This document shows, piece by piece, positions 26,593 through 36,211 of a stretch of 64,000 nt of DNA. This DNA is from an uncultured Thioclava sp. (GTDB taxonomy: Bacteria > Pseudomonadota > Alphaproteobacteria > Rhodobacterales > Rhodobacteraceae), in NCBI RefSeq assembly GCF_913064665.1, contig NZ_CAJYBT010000019.1:1-64000 (forward strand), in the 5' to 3' direction. Each line of letters begins with the position of its first letter. Positions within the stretch are counted from its first letter, which is position 1. Below the pieces are notes generated by a model. It saw only the letters and a list, made by a program, of their open reading frames with translations, made no database searches and was not told where the DNA came from. The position numbers were made by a program, and so were the translations under genes.

Positions 26593-27879
26593 ATGACTGC
26601 CGCAACCGACCGCCACTTCCTGCTGTTACAAGGGCCTCATGGGCCCTTCTTTCACCAGTTGGGCAAGATGTTGCGCGCCGCAGGTGCCACGGTCTGGCGA
26701 GTCAGCTTTAACAAGGGCGACGAGAATTTCTGGTTCGATCGCGCCTCTCTGATCCGCTATCAGGGCGCGCCTGATGACTGGCCTGCCCATTTCGCGCAAC
26801 TCATTGCAGACAAGGGCATCACCGATCTGGTTCTCTATGGCGACACCCGCCCGATCCACGCCCAAGCGGTCGCGGCGGCGCGCGCAGCAGGGCTGACCGT
26901 GCACGTCTTTGAAGAGGGCTATTTGCGCCCCTACTGGGTGAGCTACGAACGCGGCGGATCAAATGGGCATTCGCGCCTGATGGAGATGAGCGTGGCGCAG
27001 ATGCGCGCCGCGTTGGCACGGATGGAGATCGAGTTTCCCGATGCCCCGCCGCGCTGGGGCGACACGCGCCACCATATTTTCTACGGCGCACTCTACCATT
27101 TCTTCGTGATGGTGCGAAACGGACCCTATCGCAAATTCCGCCCCCATCGCAGCCTGTCCGTCATTGCTGAATTCCGCCTTTGGCTGAACCGGCTGATGCT
27201 TTTGCCGTTGCATATGATGGAGCGCCAGATCGCGACCGCGCGGATCAAATATGGCGGATTTCCCTATCATTTGGTGCTGTTGCAGCTAGAACATGATGCC
27301 AGCTTTCAGATGCATTCGCAGTTCACCAGCCAGACCGAGTTTATCGACACCGTGATGGCAGGCTTTACCAACGGCGCGCCGCGCCACCACCACCTCGTGT
27401 TCAAGGCGCATCCGCTCGAAGATGGACGCGCCCCGATCCGCGACGCCATTTTGAGCGCTGCCGACCGGCTGGGGCTGCGCGAACGGGTGCATTTCGTGCG
27501 CGGTGGCAAGCTGGCGGGGCTGCTCTCGCAGGCGCGCTCGGCGGTTACGGTGAATTCGACCGCAGCCCAGCAAGCGCTGTGGCGCGGCTTGCCCGTGAAA
27601 TGCTTTGGCCGGGCGGTGTTCGACAAGCCGGAATTTACCTCGGCTCAACCGATCGAGGCGTTTTTTCACGCCCCCACCCGGCCCGATGCGCGCGCCTATC
27701 GCGACTATCGTCACTACCTTCTGGAAACCAGCCAAGTGCCCGGCGGCTTCTACTCGGCCCGTGCCAGACGCGCGCTTTTGCGCCAAGTGGTGGATATGAT
27801 CTTGGCCCTCGAAGACCCCTATGATGCGCTCTCGCAAGGCAAAGCGGCACCTCGGCAACAGTTGCGGGTTGTAAAATAG
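26593..27879 (+). CDS. kpsS: capsule polysaccharide biosynthesis protein KpsS (Kdo transferase type)
   Basis: A 428-residue cytoplasmic protein of the KpsS/LipB family, which adds the first Kdo residue to the phospholipid anchor of exported capsule. Recognisable segments are FLLLQGPHGPFFHQLGKML at the start, LYGDTRPIHAQAVAAAR with the acidic and aromatic FEEGYLRPYWVSYERGG, FKAHPLEDGR and VTVNSTAAQQALWRGLPV. It opens a three-gene plus-strand block and is divergent from ribE. Confidence 0.88.
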   Translation: MTAATDRHFLLLQGPHGPFFHQLGKMLRAAGATVWRVSFNKGDENFWFDRASLIRYQGAPDDWPAHFAQLIADKGITDLVLYGDTRPIHAQAVAAARAAGLTVHVFEEGYLRPYWVSYERGGSNGHSRLMEMSVAQMRAALARMEIEFPDAPPRWGDTRHHIFYGALYHFFVMVRNGPYRKFRPHRSLSVIAEFRLWLNRLMLLPLHMMERQIATARIKYGGFPYHLVLLQLEHDASFQMHSQFTSQTEFIDTVMAGFTNGAPRHHHLVFKAHPLEDGRAPIRDAILSAADRLGLRERVHFVRGGKLAGLLSQARSAVTVNSTAAQQALWRGLPVKCFGRAVFDKPEFTSAQPIEAFFHAPTRPDARAYRDYRHYLLETSQVPGGFYSARARRALLRQVVDMILALEDPYDALSQGKAAPRQQLRVVK

Positions 27880-27958
27880 TAGAACTGGTTTTTTGTCAGC
27901 TTTTTGAGTAGCGTGGCTGCAAAACAACAAGCAGCATCCCGAAAAAGGAGCTCGAGCA

Positions 27959-29092
27959 GTGACAGCAAATACGACCAGGAGGGCCGTTTTGACGGGCCTT
28001 TCCGCAACGCTTTTGACGGCGTCTTGTGCCCTTCCGCGGCCCGGACCCAATAAACGTGAAATTTTCTCAGGCTCCGTAATGCGCAAAGGCGATGCCTTTG
28101 TCGTCAAGGTGAATGATTTCGTCACGCGCGAAACGGCCGTGCAACCCTCGCTCGGGTTTTCGTCGAATTTCATCAATGCCGGGCCGATCGGGTCGGATAC
28201 GATCCGTCCTGGCGACACGCTGAGCCTGACGATCTGGGAAAACGTCGATGACGGGCTGCTCGCTGGCAAGGGCACCAACGCCACCCAACTGCAACAGGTG
28301 CAGGTCGATGGCGCGGGCTATATTTTCGTTCCCTATGCGGGGCGTATCAAAGCTGCGGGCAACACACCCGATGGGTTGCGCCGCGTCATCACCTCCAAAC
28401 TTGACGCCCAAACGCCCGATCCACAGGTGTTGGTCACCCGCACGGCGGGCGATGGTGCGACCGTGTCGGTGATGGGCGCAATCAATGGCCAAGGCGTGTA
28501 TCCGATCGAGCGCCCAACCCGCACGCTGTCGGCAATGCTGGCGCATGCGGGCGGCGTGTCGATCCCCGCCGAAGTGGCCCGGATCACCGTCAAACGCGGC
28601 AATCTTGCAGAGTCGGTTTGGCTCAAAGATCTGTACGACAATCCGAAAATGGACATCGCGCTGCGCGCCAATGACGTGATTTTGGTCGAGAAAGACCAGC
28701 GCGCCTTCACCGCGCTCGGGGCAACGGGCAGCCAAGCGCGCGTGCCGTTCGAAACGCAGACGCTCTCGGCGCTTGAGGCGATCGCGACCGTGGGCGGACT
28801 GCAATCCAACCTCGCCGATCCAACCGGTGTTTTCGTGCTGCGCAACGAGTCGGCCGATATCGCAATGAAAGTACTTGGACGCAGCGATTTGGTGGGCGAT
28901 CAGCGCATGATCTATGTGCTCGATCTGACCGAACCGAATGGCATGTTCATGGCCCGCGACTTCGCGATCCGTGATGGTGACACGGTCTATGTGACCGAAG
29001 CGCCCTTCGTGCAATGGCAGAAAACGCTGTCCGCACTGACGGCTCCGATTGGCACGGTAAATACGCTCAACACGCTCGCTGGGAAACTATGA
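27959..29092 (+). CDS. capsule polysaccharide export lipoprotein, Wza/KpsD (OPX) type
   Basis: A 377-residue outer-membrane polysaccharide export protein. The N-terminus has twin arginines and a lipobox (LLTASC, Cys at about 22). The export domain contains IRPGDTLSLTIWENVDDG, then a soluble-ligand-binding beta-grasp repeat with VMGAINGQGVYPIERPTRTLSAMLAHAGG and a second repeat ending near the C-terminus. It starts at GTG 27959 with a strong AAGGAG eight bases upstream. It should form the periplasm-outer membrane channel for the capsule built by KpsC and KpsS. Confidence 0.85.
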   Translation: MTANTTRRAVLTGLSATLLTASCALPRPGPNKREIFSGSVMRKGDAFVVKVNDFVTRETAVQPSLGFSSNFINAGPIGSDTIRPGDTLSLTIWENVDDGLLAGKGTNATQLQQVQVDGAGYIFVPYAGRIKAAGNTPDGLRRVITSKLDAQTPDPQVLVTRTAGDGATVSVMGAINGQGVYPIERPTRTLSAMLAHAGGVSIPAEVARITVKRGNLAESVWLKDLYDNPKMDIALRANDVILVEKDQRAFTALGATGSQARVPFETQTLSALEAIATVGGLQSNLADPTGVFVLRNESADIAMKVLGRSDLVGDQRMIYVLDLTEPNGMFMARDFAIRDGDTVYVTEAPFVQWQKTLSALTAPIGTVNTLNTLAGKL

Positions 29093-31104
29093 GCGCATTC
29101 CAGGAACGAAGAGCCGCCGGGAGCCACTCCCGGCGGCTTTTCTTTTATAACGGCGGGTTGCTACGCCAGAAACGCCTACGCACCATCTTGCGCGCGTCGG
29201 GCTATCAGTTGCGCGTCGGCCTGCCCAAACCCGACGATCAGGTGATGGTATGGGGCCGCTCGCCCTTTGCTGCACGCGGCGAGGCGGTTGCGGCGAAATA
29301 CGGGGCTGGTTTGATCCGTCTTGAGGATGCGTTCTTGCGCTCGATCCATCCGGGGCGCGCGGGCGAGGCACCGCTTGGCGTGCTCATCGACCCGGACGGC
29401 GTACATTTCGACAGCACGACACCGTCCCGCATGGAACGCCTTCTGGCAAGCGAGCCGCTTGACGATACTGCCATTTTACAACGTGCACGCGATGGAATGG
29501 CGCGGATCAAGGCCCTGAACTTGTCGAAATACAACAATTTCGATCCTGACCTGCCTGCGCCCGAACCCGGCTATGTCTTGGTCATAGATCAGACCCGTGG
29601 CGATGCCTCGATCACTCATGGGCGTGGGAATGCCGCGATGTTTCGCGAGATGTTGGCGGTGGCGCGGATCGAAAATCCGACAGTGCCGATCATCATCAAG
29701 ACCCATCCCGAAAGCCGTGACGGGCATCGCCCGGGGCATTTCGATGCCCAAAGCGGAGATGCTAACACGCGGATTTGCGACGCCCCCATATCGCCTTGGG
29801 CGCTGCTTGAGGGCGCGATTGCGGTCTATACCGTGTCGTCATTGATGGGCTATGAGGCGATCTTGGCCGGGCATAAACCGCGGGTCTTTGGCCAGCCTTT
29901 CTATGCGGGATGGGGGCTTACGCTGGATGAAAATCCCGTCGCGCGCCGCGAACGCAAAGTGACGCGCGCGCAAATCTTCGCAGTGTCCCATATCCTCGCA
30001 CCAACATGGTTTGATCCGTGTCGCGGCCAGATTTGCAGTTTCGAAGCGGCTGTGGATCATCTTGAGGCCGAAGTGCGGGCATGGCGCGAAGATCGCAACG
30101 GCTATGTCATGGGGTCCATGTCGCTTTGGAAACGCGCCCATCTGCGGCAGTTTTTCGGACGCTACGGGCGGGTGCGCTTTGGTCGCCATCGTGATCCTGT
30201 CCGCCCCTATCTGTGCTGGGCCTCGCGCCAGAGCGACGCGCAGGCAGACAATGTGATCAATCTGGAAGATGGGTTCTTGCGCTCACGCGGCTTGGGTGCC
30301 GATCTGATTGCTCCGATTTCGCTGATCCGGGATCGTACGGGTATCTATTATGATCCGAGCAAGCCAAGCGACCTAGAAGCTCTTATCGCGCAAGAGCCGC
30401 CCCCCGGGGAACGGATGCGCACAGAGCGGTTGATCGCATATCTGCGCGACATGAAATTGTCGAAATACAACCTTGGCGGCGATATGCCAGACTTGCCTGA
30501 AGGCCACCGTATTCTGGTGCCAGGGCAAGTCGAAGACGACGCCTCCATTCGTCTCGGCGCGGGCGAAGTTTGCACAAATGCGATGTTATTGGCAAAAGTG
30601 CGGGCGGAAAACCCCGATGCGATTGTTCTTTTTAAACCTCACCCGGATGTTGAGGCAGGGCTGCGCCTTGGCCATTTGAGCGATGAAGAAGCGCTTAAAT
30701 ATGCCGATCTAGTCTTGCACAAATCCGACCCTATCGCGTTGATCGATGCGGTTGACGAGGTCTGGACCATGACCTCGCTTTTGGGTTTTGAGGCGCTGTT
30801 GCGGGGCAAGAGGGTGACCACGACTGGTGCGCCGTTTTACGCAGGCTGGGGGCTTACGCGCGATCTGGGTGTGGTACCGGATCGGCGCAAAGCGCGGCCC
30901 GATCTGGTGCAGCTGGTGCATGCCGCGCTGATTGCATACCCGCGCTATCGCGACCCGATCAGCGGGTTGCCCTGCCCGGTCGAGGTCGCAGTTGAACGCT
31001 TGGCCTCGGGTCGCCTGCCCCGGCCAGGCCCTTTCAACCGAAGCATCGCGAAACTACAGGGGGTTTTTGCCTCTTATGCGTGGGTCTGGCGACGCCAGCG
31101 GTGA
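29089..31104 (+). CDS. kpsC: capsule polysaccharide biosynthesis protein KpsC (dual Kdo transferase)
   Basis: A 671-residue protein with two related halves. Each carries a LEDAFLRS/LEDGFLRSRG block, a SKYN block, a DQTRGDASI/QVEDDASI block, a KTHPES/KPHPDV block and an EAILAGHKPRVFGQPFYAGWGLT/EALLRGKRVTTTGAPFYAGWGLT block. KpsC extends the beta-Kdo linker on the capsule lipid anchor. ATG 29089 overlaps the export-protein stop (ATGA). The 3' end overlaps the convergent ribD stop by about 31 bases. Confidence 0.9.
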   Translation: MSAFQERRAAGSHSRRLFFYNGGLLRQKRLRTILRASGYQLRVGLPKPDDQVMVWGRSPFAARGEAVAAKYGAGLIRLEDAFLRSIHPGRAGEAPLGVLIDPDGVHFDSTTPSRMERLLASEPLDDTAILQRARDGMARIKALNLSKYNNFDPDLPAPEPGYVLVIDQTRGDASITHGRGNAAMFREMLAVARIENPTVPIIIKTHPESRDGHRPGHFDAQSGDANTRICDAPISPWALLEGAIAVYTVSSLMGYEAILAGHKPRVFGQPFYAGWGLTLDENPVARRERKVTRAQIFAVSHILAPTWFDPCRGQICSFEAAVDHLEAEVRAWREDRNGYVMGSMSLWKRAHLRQFFGRYGRVRFGRHRDPVRPYLCWASRQSDAQADNVINLEDGFLRSRGLGADLIAPISLIRDRTGIYYDPSKPSDLEALIAQEPPPGERMRTERLIAYLRDMKLSKYNLGGDMPDLPEGHRILVPGQVEDDASIRLGAGEVCTNAMLLAKVRAENPDAIVLFKPHPDVEAGLRLGHLSDEEALKYADLVLHKSDPIALIDAVDEVWTMTSLLGFEALLRGKRVTTTGAPFYAGWGLTRDLGVVPDRRKARPDLVQLVHAALIAYPRYRDPISGLPCPVEVAVERLASGRLPRPGPFNRSIAKLQGVFASYAWVWRRQR

Positions 31105-32174
31105 TAGAGATCGCCACCGATCGCCCGGCTTTCCACCAATTCGAAACGCGCCGCATCGCCAAGCCGAGCAAGACCAAGCGCCCCCAAGCCGGGCCGCCCC
31201 TCTGACCCCAAAGCAAGGCCCGCAGTGTAGCCAATCAATTCATCCACAAGGCTCGCGCGCAACAAAGCCGCACCAAACGCGCCCCCGCCTTCACAAAATA
31301 CCCGCGTCAGACCGAGCGTTCCAAGAGCCTGCAGCGCAGCTTCAAGATCAAGCTGTTGATCGGAAACTGAAATCTCATGCAACTCGGCCCCCGCGCTGCG
31401 CCAGAAGGCGCGCGCCTCCGCAGGCGCATCGGGACCATGCAGCAGCCATAGCGGCGCCTGTTCCAGCGACCCCGCCAAGACGTTGCGCGGCAAGTCGAGC
31501 CCCTTGCTTGCCACCACGCGCACTGGCGCAAGTTTAGGCTGAAAGCGGCGCACGGTGAGCAGCGGGTCATCGGCGCGCGCCGTGCCGCCCCCCACTATCA
31601 CCGCATCAAATTGCGCCCGCAGCGCATGCACATGGGCGCGCGCTTGCGGGCCGGTAATCCATTGGCTTTCACCGCTTGCGGTCGCTATGCGCCCGTCAAA
31701 GCTCGTGGCTAGTTTCAGGGCCAGCCATGGCCGCGCCTTGGTGATGCGGGTCAAAAATCCGGCTTGTGCGGCGCGCGCCTGAGCCTCAAGAACGCCCTCG
31801 CTGACCGCGATCCCCGCCGCGCGCAGCTTGGCGTGGCCTGCCCCTTTCACGCGCGGATCGGGATCTTGCAGCGCCGTGACGACCCGAGCCACCTTGGCCG
31901 CGATCAGCGCTTCGGCGCAAGGTGGGGTTTTTCCGTGATGGGCGCAGGGCTCAAGCGTGACATAGACGGTCGCGCCTTGCGCAGCCGCGCCCGCTTGCGC
32001 CAACGCGCGCACCTCGGCATGCGGGCGACCGCCGGGCTGCGTCCATCCGCGCCCCACGATCCGCCCCTCTTTGACGATCACGCAGCCGACAGCCGGGTTG
32101 GGCCACACATTGCCCAAACCCCGCGCCGCAAGCCCAAGCGCAAGCCGCATGAACCGACGGTCGGCCTCGCTCAC
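31074..32174 (-). CDS. ribD: bifunctional diaminohydroxyphosphoribosylaminopyrimidine deaminase / reductase
   Basis: A 366-residue riboflavin enzyme. The N-terminal zinc deaminase has the HAE motif in [12 protein letters not shown] and the [11 protein letters not shown] ligand cluster. The C-terminal dihydrofolate-reductase-like domain contains [23 protein letters not shown] and a late [13 protein letters not shown]. It starts at an ATG overlapping the nrdR stop. The rest of the pathway (ribE, ribBX, ribH) lies beyond the capsule block on the same strand. Confidence 0.93.
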   Translation of the reverse strand: MSEADRRFMRLALGLAARGLGNVWPNPAVGCVIVKEGRIVGRGWTQPGGRPHAEVRALAQAGAAAQGATVYVTLEPCAHHGKTPPCAEALIAAKVARVVTALQDPDPRVKGAGHAKLRAAGIAVSEGVLEAQARAAQAGFLTRITKARPWLALKLATSFDGRIATASGESQWITGPQARAHVHALRAQFDAVIVGGGTARADDPLLTVRRFQPKLAPVRVVASKGLDLPRNVLAGSLEQAPLWLLHGPDAPAEARAFWRSAGAELHEISVSDQQLDLEAALQALGTLGLTRVFCEGGGAFGAALLRASLVDELIGYTAGLALGSEGRPGLGALGLARLGDAARFELVESRAIGGDLYHRWRRQTHA

Positions 32175-32641
32175 TCGCCGTCGCCACCAATCGGCGGGCG
32201 CAGTTCGGAGACGAATTTGTCGAAATCGTCTGCTTCTTGGAAGTTCTTGTAAACGCTTGCAAAACGCACATAGCCAACGGTATCGATCCGCGCCAATGTC
32301 TCCATCACGATCTCACCGATGATCTTGGAAGAAATATCAGTCTCCCCCATGCTTTCCAGTCGGCGCACGATACCCGAGATCATCTGATCAATGCGTTCCG
32401 GATCAACGGGGCGTTTTTGCATCGCGATCCGGATCGAGCGTTCAAGCTTGTCACGATCAAAATCTTCGCGCTTGCCAGAGGTCTTGATGACCACCAGGTC
32501 GCGCAGTTGCACCCGTTCATAGGTCGTGAAACGACCACCACATGCCGGGCAAAACCGCCGACGCCGGATCGCAACATGATCCTCGGCCGGGCGGCTATCT
32601 TTCACCTGAGTATCGACATTTCCACAAAATGGGCAGCGCAT
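32171..32641 (-). CDS. nrdR: transcriptional repressor NrdR
   Basis: A 156-residue regulator of ribonucleotide reductase genes. The N-terminal zinc ribbon [17 protein letters not shown]...[12 protein letters not shown] is followed by an ATP-cone domain beginning [20 protein letters not shown]. It senses ATP and dATP. The ATG at 32641 is set by the ribbon. It is directly coupled to ribD, the common nrdR-rib arrangement in proteobacteria. Confidence 0.94.
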   Translation of the reverse strand: MRCPFCGNVDTQVKDSRPAEDHVAIRRRRFCPACGGRFTTYERVQLRDLVVIKTSGKREDFDRDKLERSIRIAMQKRPVDPERIDQMISGIVRRLESMGETDISSKIIGEIVMETLARIDTVGYVRFASVYKNFQEADDFDKFVSELRPPIGGDGE

Positions 32642-32783
32642 GGCATCCCCCTTTTTCCTTGTCCCGCCGCTATCTAGGGTCTTTACGCCCCGCTTACCCA
32701 CAAGACCTTAGCCCACCCCCAAAGATTTGGGTAGAAAAAATGTGAACGCGCTAGATATGGCGGCAGGATGTGGCCGGACGGAC

Positions 32784-33200
32784 TCAACGCAACAGGGCGA
32801 TCACCTCACGGAGGTGCGGGGCGGTGCGATGTTCGAAAAGGTAAATTCCTTGCCATGTTCCAAGCATCATCCGGCCAGAAATGATGGGAATCTGCAAGCT
32901 CACCGGCAAAAGAGACGCCTTGATATGGGCTGGCATATCATCGGGCCCTTCATAGGTGTGGGTGATATAGGCCATCGATGGGTCGGTTGTAGGCGGCACG
33001 AGGCGATGGAAAAATTCGGTCAGATCGCTGCGTACCTCGGGGTCTGCATTTTCCTGAATGAGCAGGCTGGCCGAGGTGTGGCGCACCATCAAACTCAGCA
33101 GCGCCTCGTCACGGTCGCATCCCGCAACCCAAGCGGCAACGTCGCGGGTGAACTCATACAGGCCCGGGCCGCGTGTTGCGATCTCAAAGGCGCGGTGCAT
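32784..33200 (-). CDS. YjbQ/UPF0047 family protein
   Basis: A 138-residue beta-rich protein with the family residues LMVRHTSASLLIQENADPEVRSDL, the second His in THTYEGPDDMPAHIKASLLP and GTWQGIYLFEHR. It is often annotated as secondary thiamine-phosphate synthase because an Escherichia coli homologue shows weak activity. Its main role is unsettled. ATG 33200 overlaps the stop of the upstream lipoprotein gene (TGATG). Confidence 0.88.
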   Translation of the reverse strand: MHRAFEIATRGPGLYEFTRDVAAWVAGCDRDEALLSLMVRHTSASLLIQENADPEVRSDLTEFFHRLVPPTTDPSMAYITHTYEGPDDMPAHIKASLLPVSLQIPIISGRMMLGTWQGIYLFEHRTAPHLREVIALLR

Positions 33201-33538
33201 CAGGATTTGGGCTTGGCATCAACCTTGGGTGCAGGACGGGCCTGCGTGCGATCGGTCGCCACGATTGCCAGACATTCGGGATTGATATCCATTGTCTTGC
33301 GCTCGCGAGCAAAGGCTGCGTCCAGCGCGCCGGCTGTCAGCCCCTTTTTCACAATCGCCTTGGGTGTGGGCGTGCCATCGCCGACGCCAGACACCAACGT
33401 GTAGCGCTCATTGCCCTCCTCTACTACATAGAGAAAGCAGGTGCCCTGTTGATCCATGCGCGGCGCGCCCGCAGGGGACATTCCATCCATCTGACAAGCC
33501 GCGAGGGCGAAAGGGGCGAGGAGTAGAAGGCGGGTCAT
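33200..33538 (-). CDS. small lipoprotein, unknown function
   Basis: A 112-residue protein with a lipobox signal, MTRLLLLAPFALAAC (lipidated Cys at residue 15), then a polar mature domain containing GTCFLYVVEEGNERYTLVSGVGDGTPTPKAIVKKGL and a Lys/Pro-rich end. No family recognised. It is cotranscribed with the YjbQ gene through a TGATG overlap. Confidence 0.65.
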   Translation of the reverse strand: MTRLLLLAPFALAACQMDGMSPAGAPRMDQQGTCFLYVVEEGNERYTLVSGVGDGTPTPKAIVKKGLTAGALDAAFARERKTMDINPECLAIVATDRTQARPAPKVDAKPKS

Positions 33539-33614
33539 GTGCAGGCTCCGTCTGGGTTTTGGCAAGGGTAGCAGCCGTATAGGCGTTGCGAAAGACGGAT
33601 CATGCTACGCGCGC

Positions 33615-33986
33615 TTAGGGCATGTGCATCAGCCCGTCCATTTGGCAGCCAAACCGCGCCAGATCAGCGTCAAGATCGTGTTTATGGGCCTTGAAGCGCT
33701 TGTCGTGGGCGGCCATCTCGTCTTGGCTTGGCAGCTTGCCCGTGGCGCGCTGCGCCTTGGTCTCAAGCTCAAGCTTGGCGGCGGTGTCGCGATATTTGCT
33801 CTCAAAAACCACGCGAGCCTGCGCCCATTTTGCAGCTGCCTCATCTTTCGAGGCAGCCTTGCAGGTGAAGAGGTAGATCAAACCTGCCGGCTTATCGGGG
33901 ATGTAAAACTGCTTTTTGGCATCAGCTTGCGCGATGCCCGCGAGCGATGCGCAAGCCAGCGAAATGGCAACCATCAAAGCTTTCAT
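33615..33986 (-). CDS. small periplasmic protein, unknown function
   Basis: A 123-residue exported protein. A signal peptide of about 20 residues, MKALMVAISLACASLAGIAQA, is followed by a Lys-rich helical domain with two cysteines (FTCKAAS and RFGCQMDG) that could pair. No domain recognised. The rpoD terminator lies just before its start, so it has its own promoter or read-through expression. Confidence 0.6.
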   Translation of the reverse strand: MKALMVAISLACASLAGIAQADAKKQFYIPDKPAGLIYLFTCKAASKDEAAAKWAQARVVFESKYRDTAAKLELETKAQRATGKLPSQDEMAAHDKRFKAHKHDLDADLARFGCQMDGLMHMP

Positions 33987-34002
33987 TTTGCCCCCGAGGA
34001 TT

Positions 34003-34025
34003 GAAAACGCCCCCTCGCGGGGGCG
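34003..34025 (-). terminator. rpoD terminator
   Basis: On the minus strand the GCGCCCCC/GGGGGCG hairpin with a GCGA loop is followed by TTTTC. It lies seven bases after the rpoD stop. Confidence 0.8.
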
Positions 34026-34031
34026 CAATTC

Positions 34032-36029
34032 TTACTGATCCAAGAAACTCCGCAGCTTGCGGCTCCGGCTGGGATGCTTCAGCTTGCGCAACGCCTTCGC
34101 CTCGATCTGGCGGATCCGTTCGCGGGTCACGCTGAACTGCTGGCCGACCTCTTCCAGCGTGTGATCAGTGTTCATCCCGATCCCAAAGCGCATCCGCAGC
34201 ACACGTTCTTCGCGCGGAGTAAGGCTAGCCAGAACGCGGGTCGTGGTTTCCTTCAGGTTCTCCTGAATGGCGGAATCCAGCGGCAGAACTGCGTTCTTGT
34301 CTTCGATGAAATCGCCAAGCTGGCTGTCTTCCTCGTCGCCGATCGGCGTTTCAAGACTGATCGGCTCCTTGGCGATTTTCATCACCTTGCGCACCTTCTC
34401 AAGCGGCATTTGCAGCTTTTCGGCCAATTCTTCGGGCGTGGGTTCGCGACCGATTTCATGCAGCATCTGACGCCCGGTGCGCACCAGCTTGTTGATCGTC
34501 TCGATCATATGGACCGGTATGCGGATCGTGCGGGCCTGATCCGCGATAGACCGCGTGATCGCCTGACGGATCCACCAGGTCGCATAGGTCGAGAATTTAT
34601 AGCCGCGGCGATATTCGAACTTATCGACGGCCTTCATCAGGCCGATATTGCCTTCCTGAATGAGATCAAGGAATTGCAGGCCGCGGTTGGTGTATTTCTT
34701 GGCGATCGAAATCACGAGGCGCAGGTTGGCCTCGACCATTTCTTTCTTGGCCTGTCGGGCCTCTTTTTCGCCCTTCTGCACCTGATTCACGATGCGGCGG
34801 AATTCGGAAATGTCGACGCCGACATATTGGCCGACCTGCGCCATCTCGGCGCGCAGCTCCTCAACTTTGTCGGGAGAGCGTTCGAACAGCATCTGCCAAC
34901 CACGGCCGGATTTCGCCATCATCCGCTCCACCCAAGTCGGGTCGAGTTCGTAGCCGCGATATTCCTCGATGAATTCGCGACGGTTGATGCGTGCCTGATC
35001 GGCGATTTTCACCATACCGGAATCGATCGACATGATCTTGCGGTTGATGCCGTAAAGCTGGTCGATCAGCGCCTCGATCCGGTTGTTGTGCAGGTGCATC
35101 GAATTCACCAGTTCAACAATTTCCGAGCGCAGTTTTTGATAGGCGGCTTCGGCGTTCACCGAGAAGGAGTCATCCTCATTGAGCGTCGCCGACATCCGCA
35201 GATCCTGCATTTCGGCCAGCTCGCCATAGTGACGCGCTATGATCTCAAGCGTTTCCAGAACACGCGGCTTGAGCGCGGCTTCCATCGCGGCCAGCGACAG
35301 GTTCGCCCCCTCATCCTCATCATCGTCGTCAGACTGAATCGGGTTGCCATCGGCATCGAGTTCCTGCTCAGAGGATTTTTCCTCTTGCGCGGACGCTACA
35401 CCATCGACCACCGGAGCGGTGACGACATCTTCGCCCTCTTCGTCCAGCGAATTGCCGAAAGTGGTTTCAAGATCGATCACATCGCGAAGCAAAATCTCTT
35501 CGTTGAGAAGTTCGTCGCGCCAGATCGTGATGGCCTGAAAGGTCAGCGGGCTTTCGCACAGGCCCGCGATCATCGTATTGCGGCCAGCCTCGATGCGCTT
35601 GGCGATCGCGATCTCGCCCTCGCGCGACAGCAGCTCGACCGAGCCCATCTCGCGCAGATACATCCGCACCGGGTCGTCGGTGCGATCCAGCGTTTCCGTG
35701 GTCGAACTGGACACCGCAACCTCGCGAGAGCCCGCGCCCGTCGTCGCCACGGCGCCACCGCTGCTCGCGTTTTGGCTTTCTTCTTCATCGGCCTCATCGG
35801 CCTCGATCACGTTGATGCCCATCTCGGAGAGCATCGACATCACATCTTCAATCTGGTCGCCCGAAACATGTTCGGGCGGCATCACCTTGTTGAGCTGGTC
35901 GTAAGTGATGAAGCCACGTTCGCGCGCCTCGGCGATCATCCGTTTCACGGCGGCTTGGCTCATGTCGAAAGAGGTGGCGTCGTCGCTTTGAGCGTCGGAT
36001 TTGGTGTCGTCGGTATCTTTGGCGGCCAT
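34032..36029 (-). CDS. rpoD: housekeeping RNA polymerase sigma factor RpoD
   Basis: A 665-residue primary sigma factor. An acidic region 1 is followed by a long non-conserved insert rich in Asp and Glu. Region 2 contains [65 protein letters not shown]. Region 4 has the helix-turn-helix [33 protein letters not shown] 36029 has GGAG six bases upstream. It sits downstream of dnaG in the same direction, as in the macromolecular-synthesis operon. Confidence 0.97.
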   Translation of the reverse strand: MAAKDTDDTKSDAQSDDATSFDMSQAAVKRMIAEARERGFITYDQLNKVMPPEHVSGDQIEDVMSMLSEMGINVIEADEADEEESQNASSGGAVATTGAGSREVAVSSSTTETLDRTDDPVRMYLREMGSVELLSREGEIAIAKRIEAGRNTMIAGLCESPLTFQAITIWRDELLNEEILLRDVIDLETTFGNSLDEEGEDVVTAPVVDGVASAQEEKSSEQELDADGNPIQSDDDDEDEGANLSLAAMEAALKPRVLETLEIIARHYGELAEMQDLRMSATLNEDDSFSVNAEAAYQKLRSEIVELVNSMHLHNNRIEALIDQLYGINRKIMSIDSGMVKIADQARINRREFIEEYRGYELDPTWVERMMAKSGRGWQMLFERSPDKVEELRAEMAQVGQYVGVDISEFRRIVNQVQKGEKEARQAKKEMVEANLRLVISIAKKYTNRGLQFLDLIQEGNIGLMKAVDKFEYRRGYKFSTYATWWIRQAITRSIADQARTIRIPVHMIETINKLVRTGRQMLHEIGREPTPEELAEKLQMPLEKVRKVMKIAKEPISLETPIGDEEDSQLGDFIEDKNAVLPLDSAIQENLKETTTRVLASLTPREERVLRMRFGIGMNTDHTLEEVGQQFSVTRERIRQIEAKALRKLKHPSRSRKLRSFLDQ

Positions 36030-36211
36030 GTGGGCTCCTCGGTCAGGCTTGCGTGCACTCAAGCTATGACGAAAGCGAATCATATTTCATCTATGTAGCG
36101 AATCGTTGCGGCGAATCACAGGGGCGCGAGGCATCTGGACGGAAAGTTGATGTGCCCTGTGACAGCAATGATTCGGTTTTAATCGACCGGAGCGTGCAAA
36201 CCCCCGGCCTG

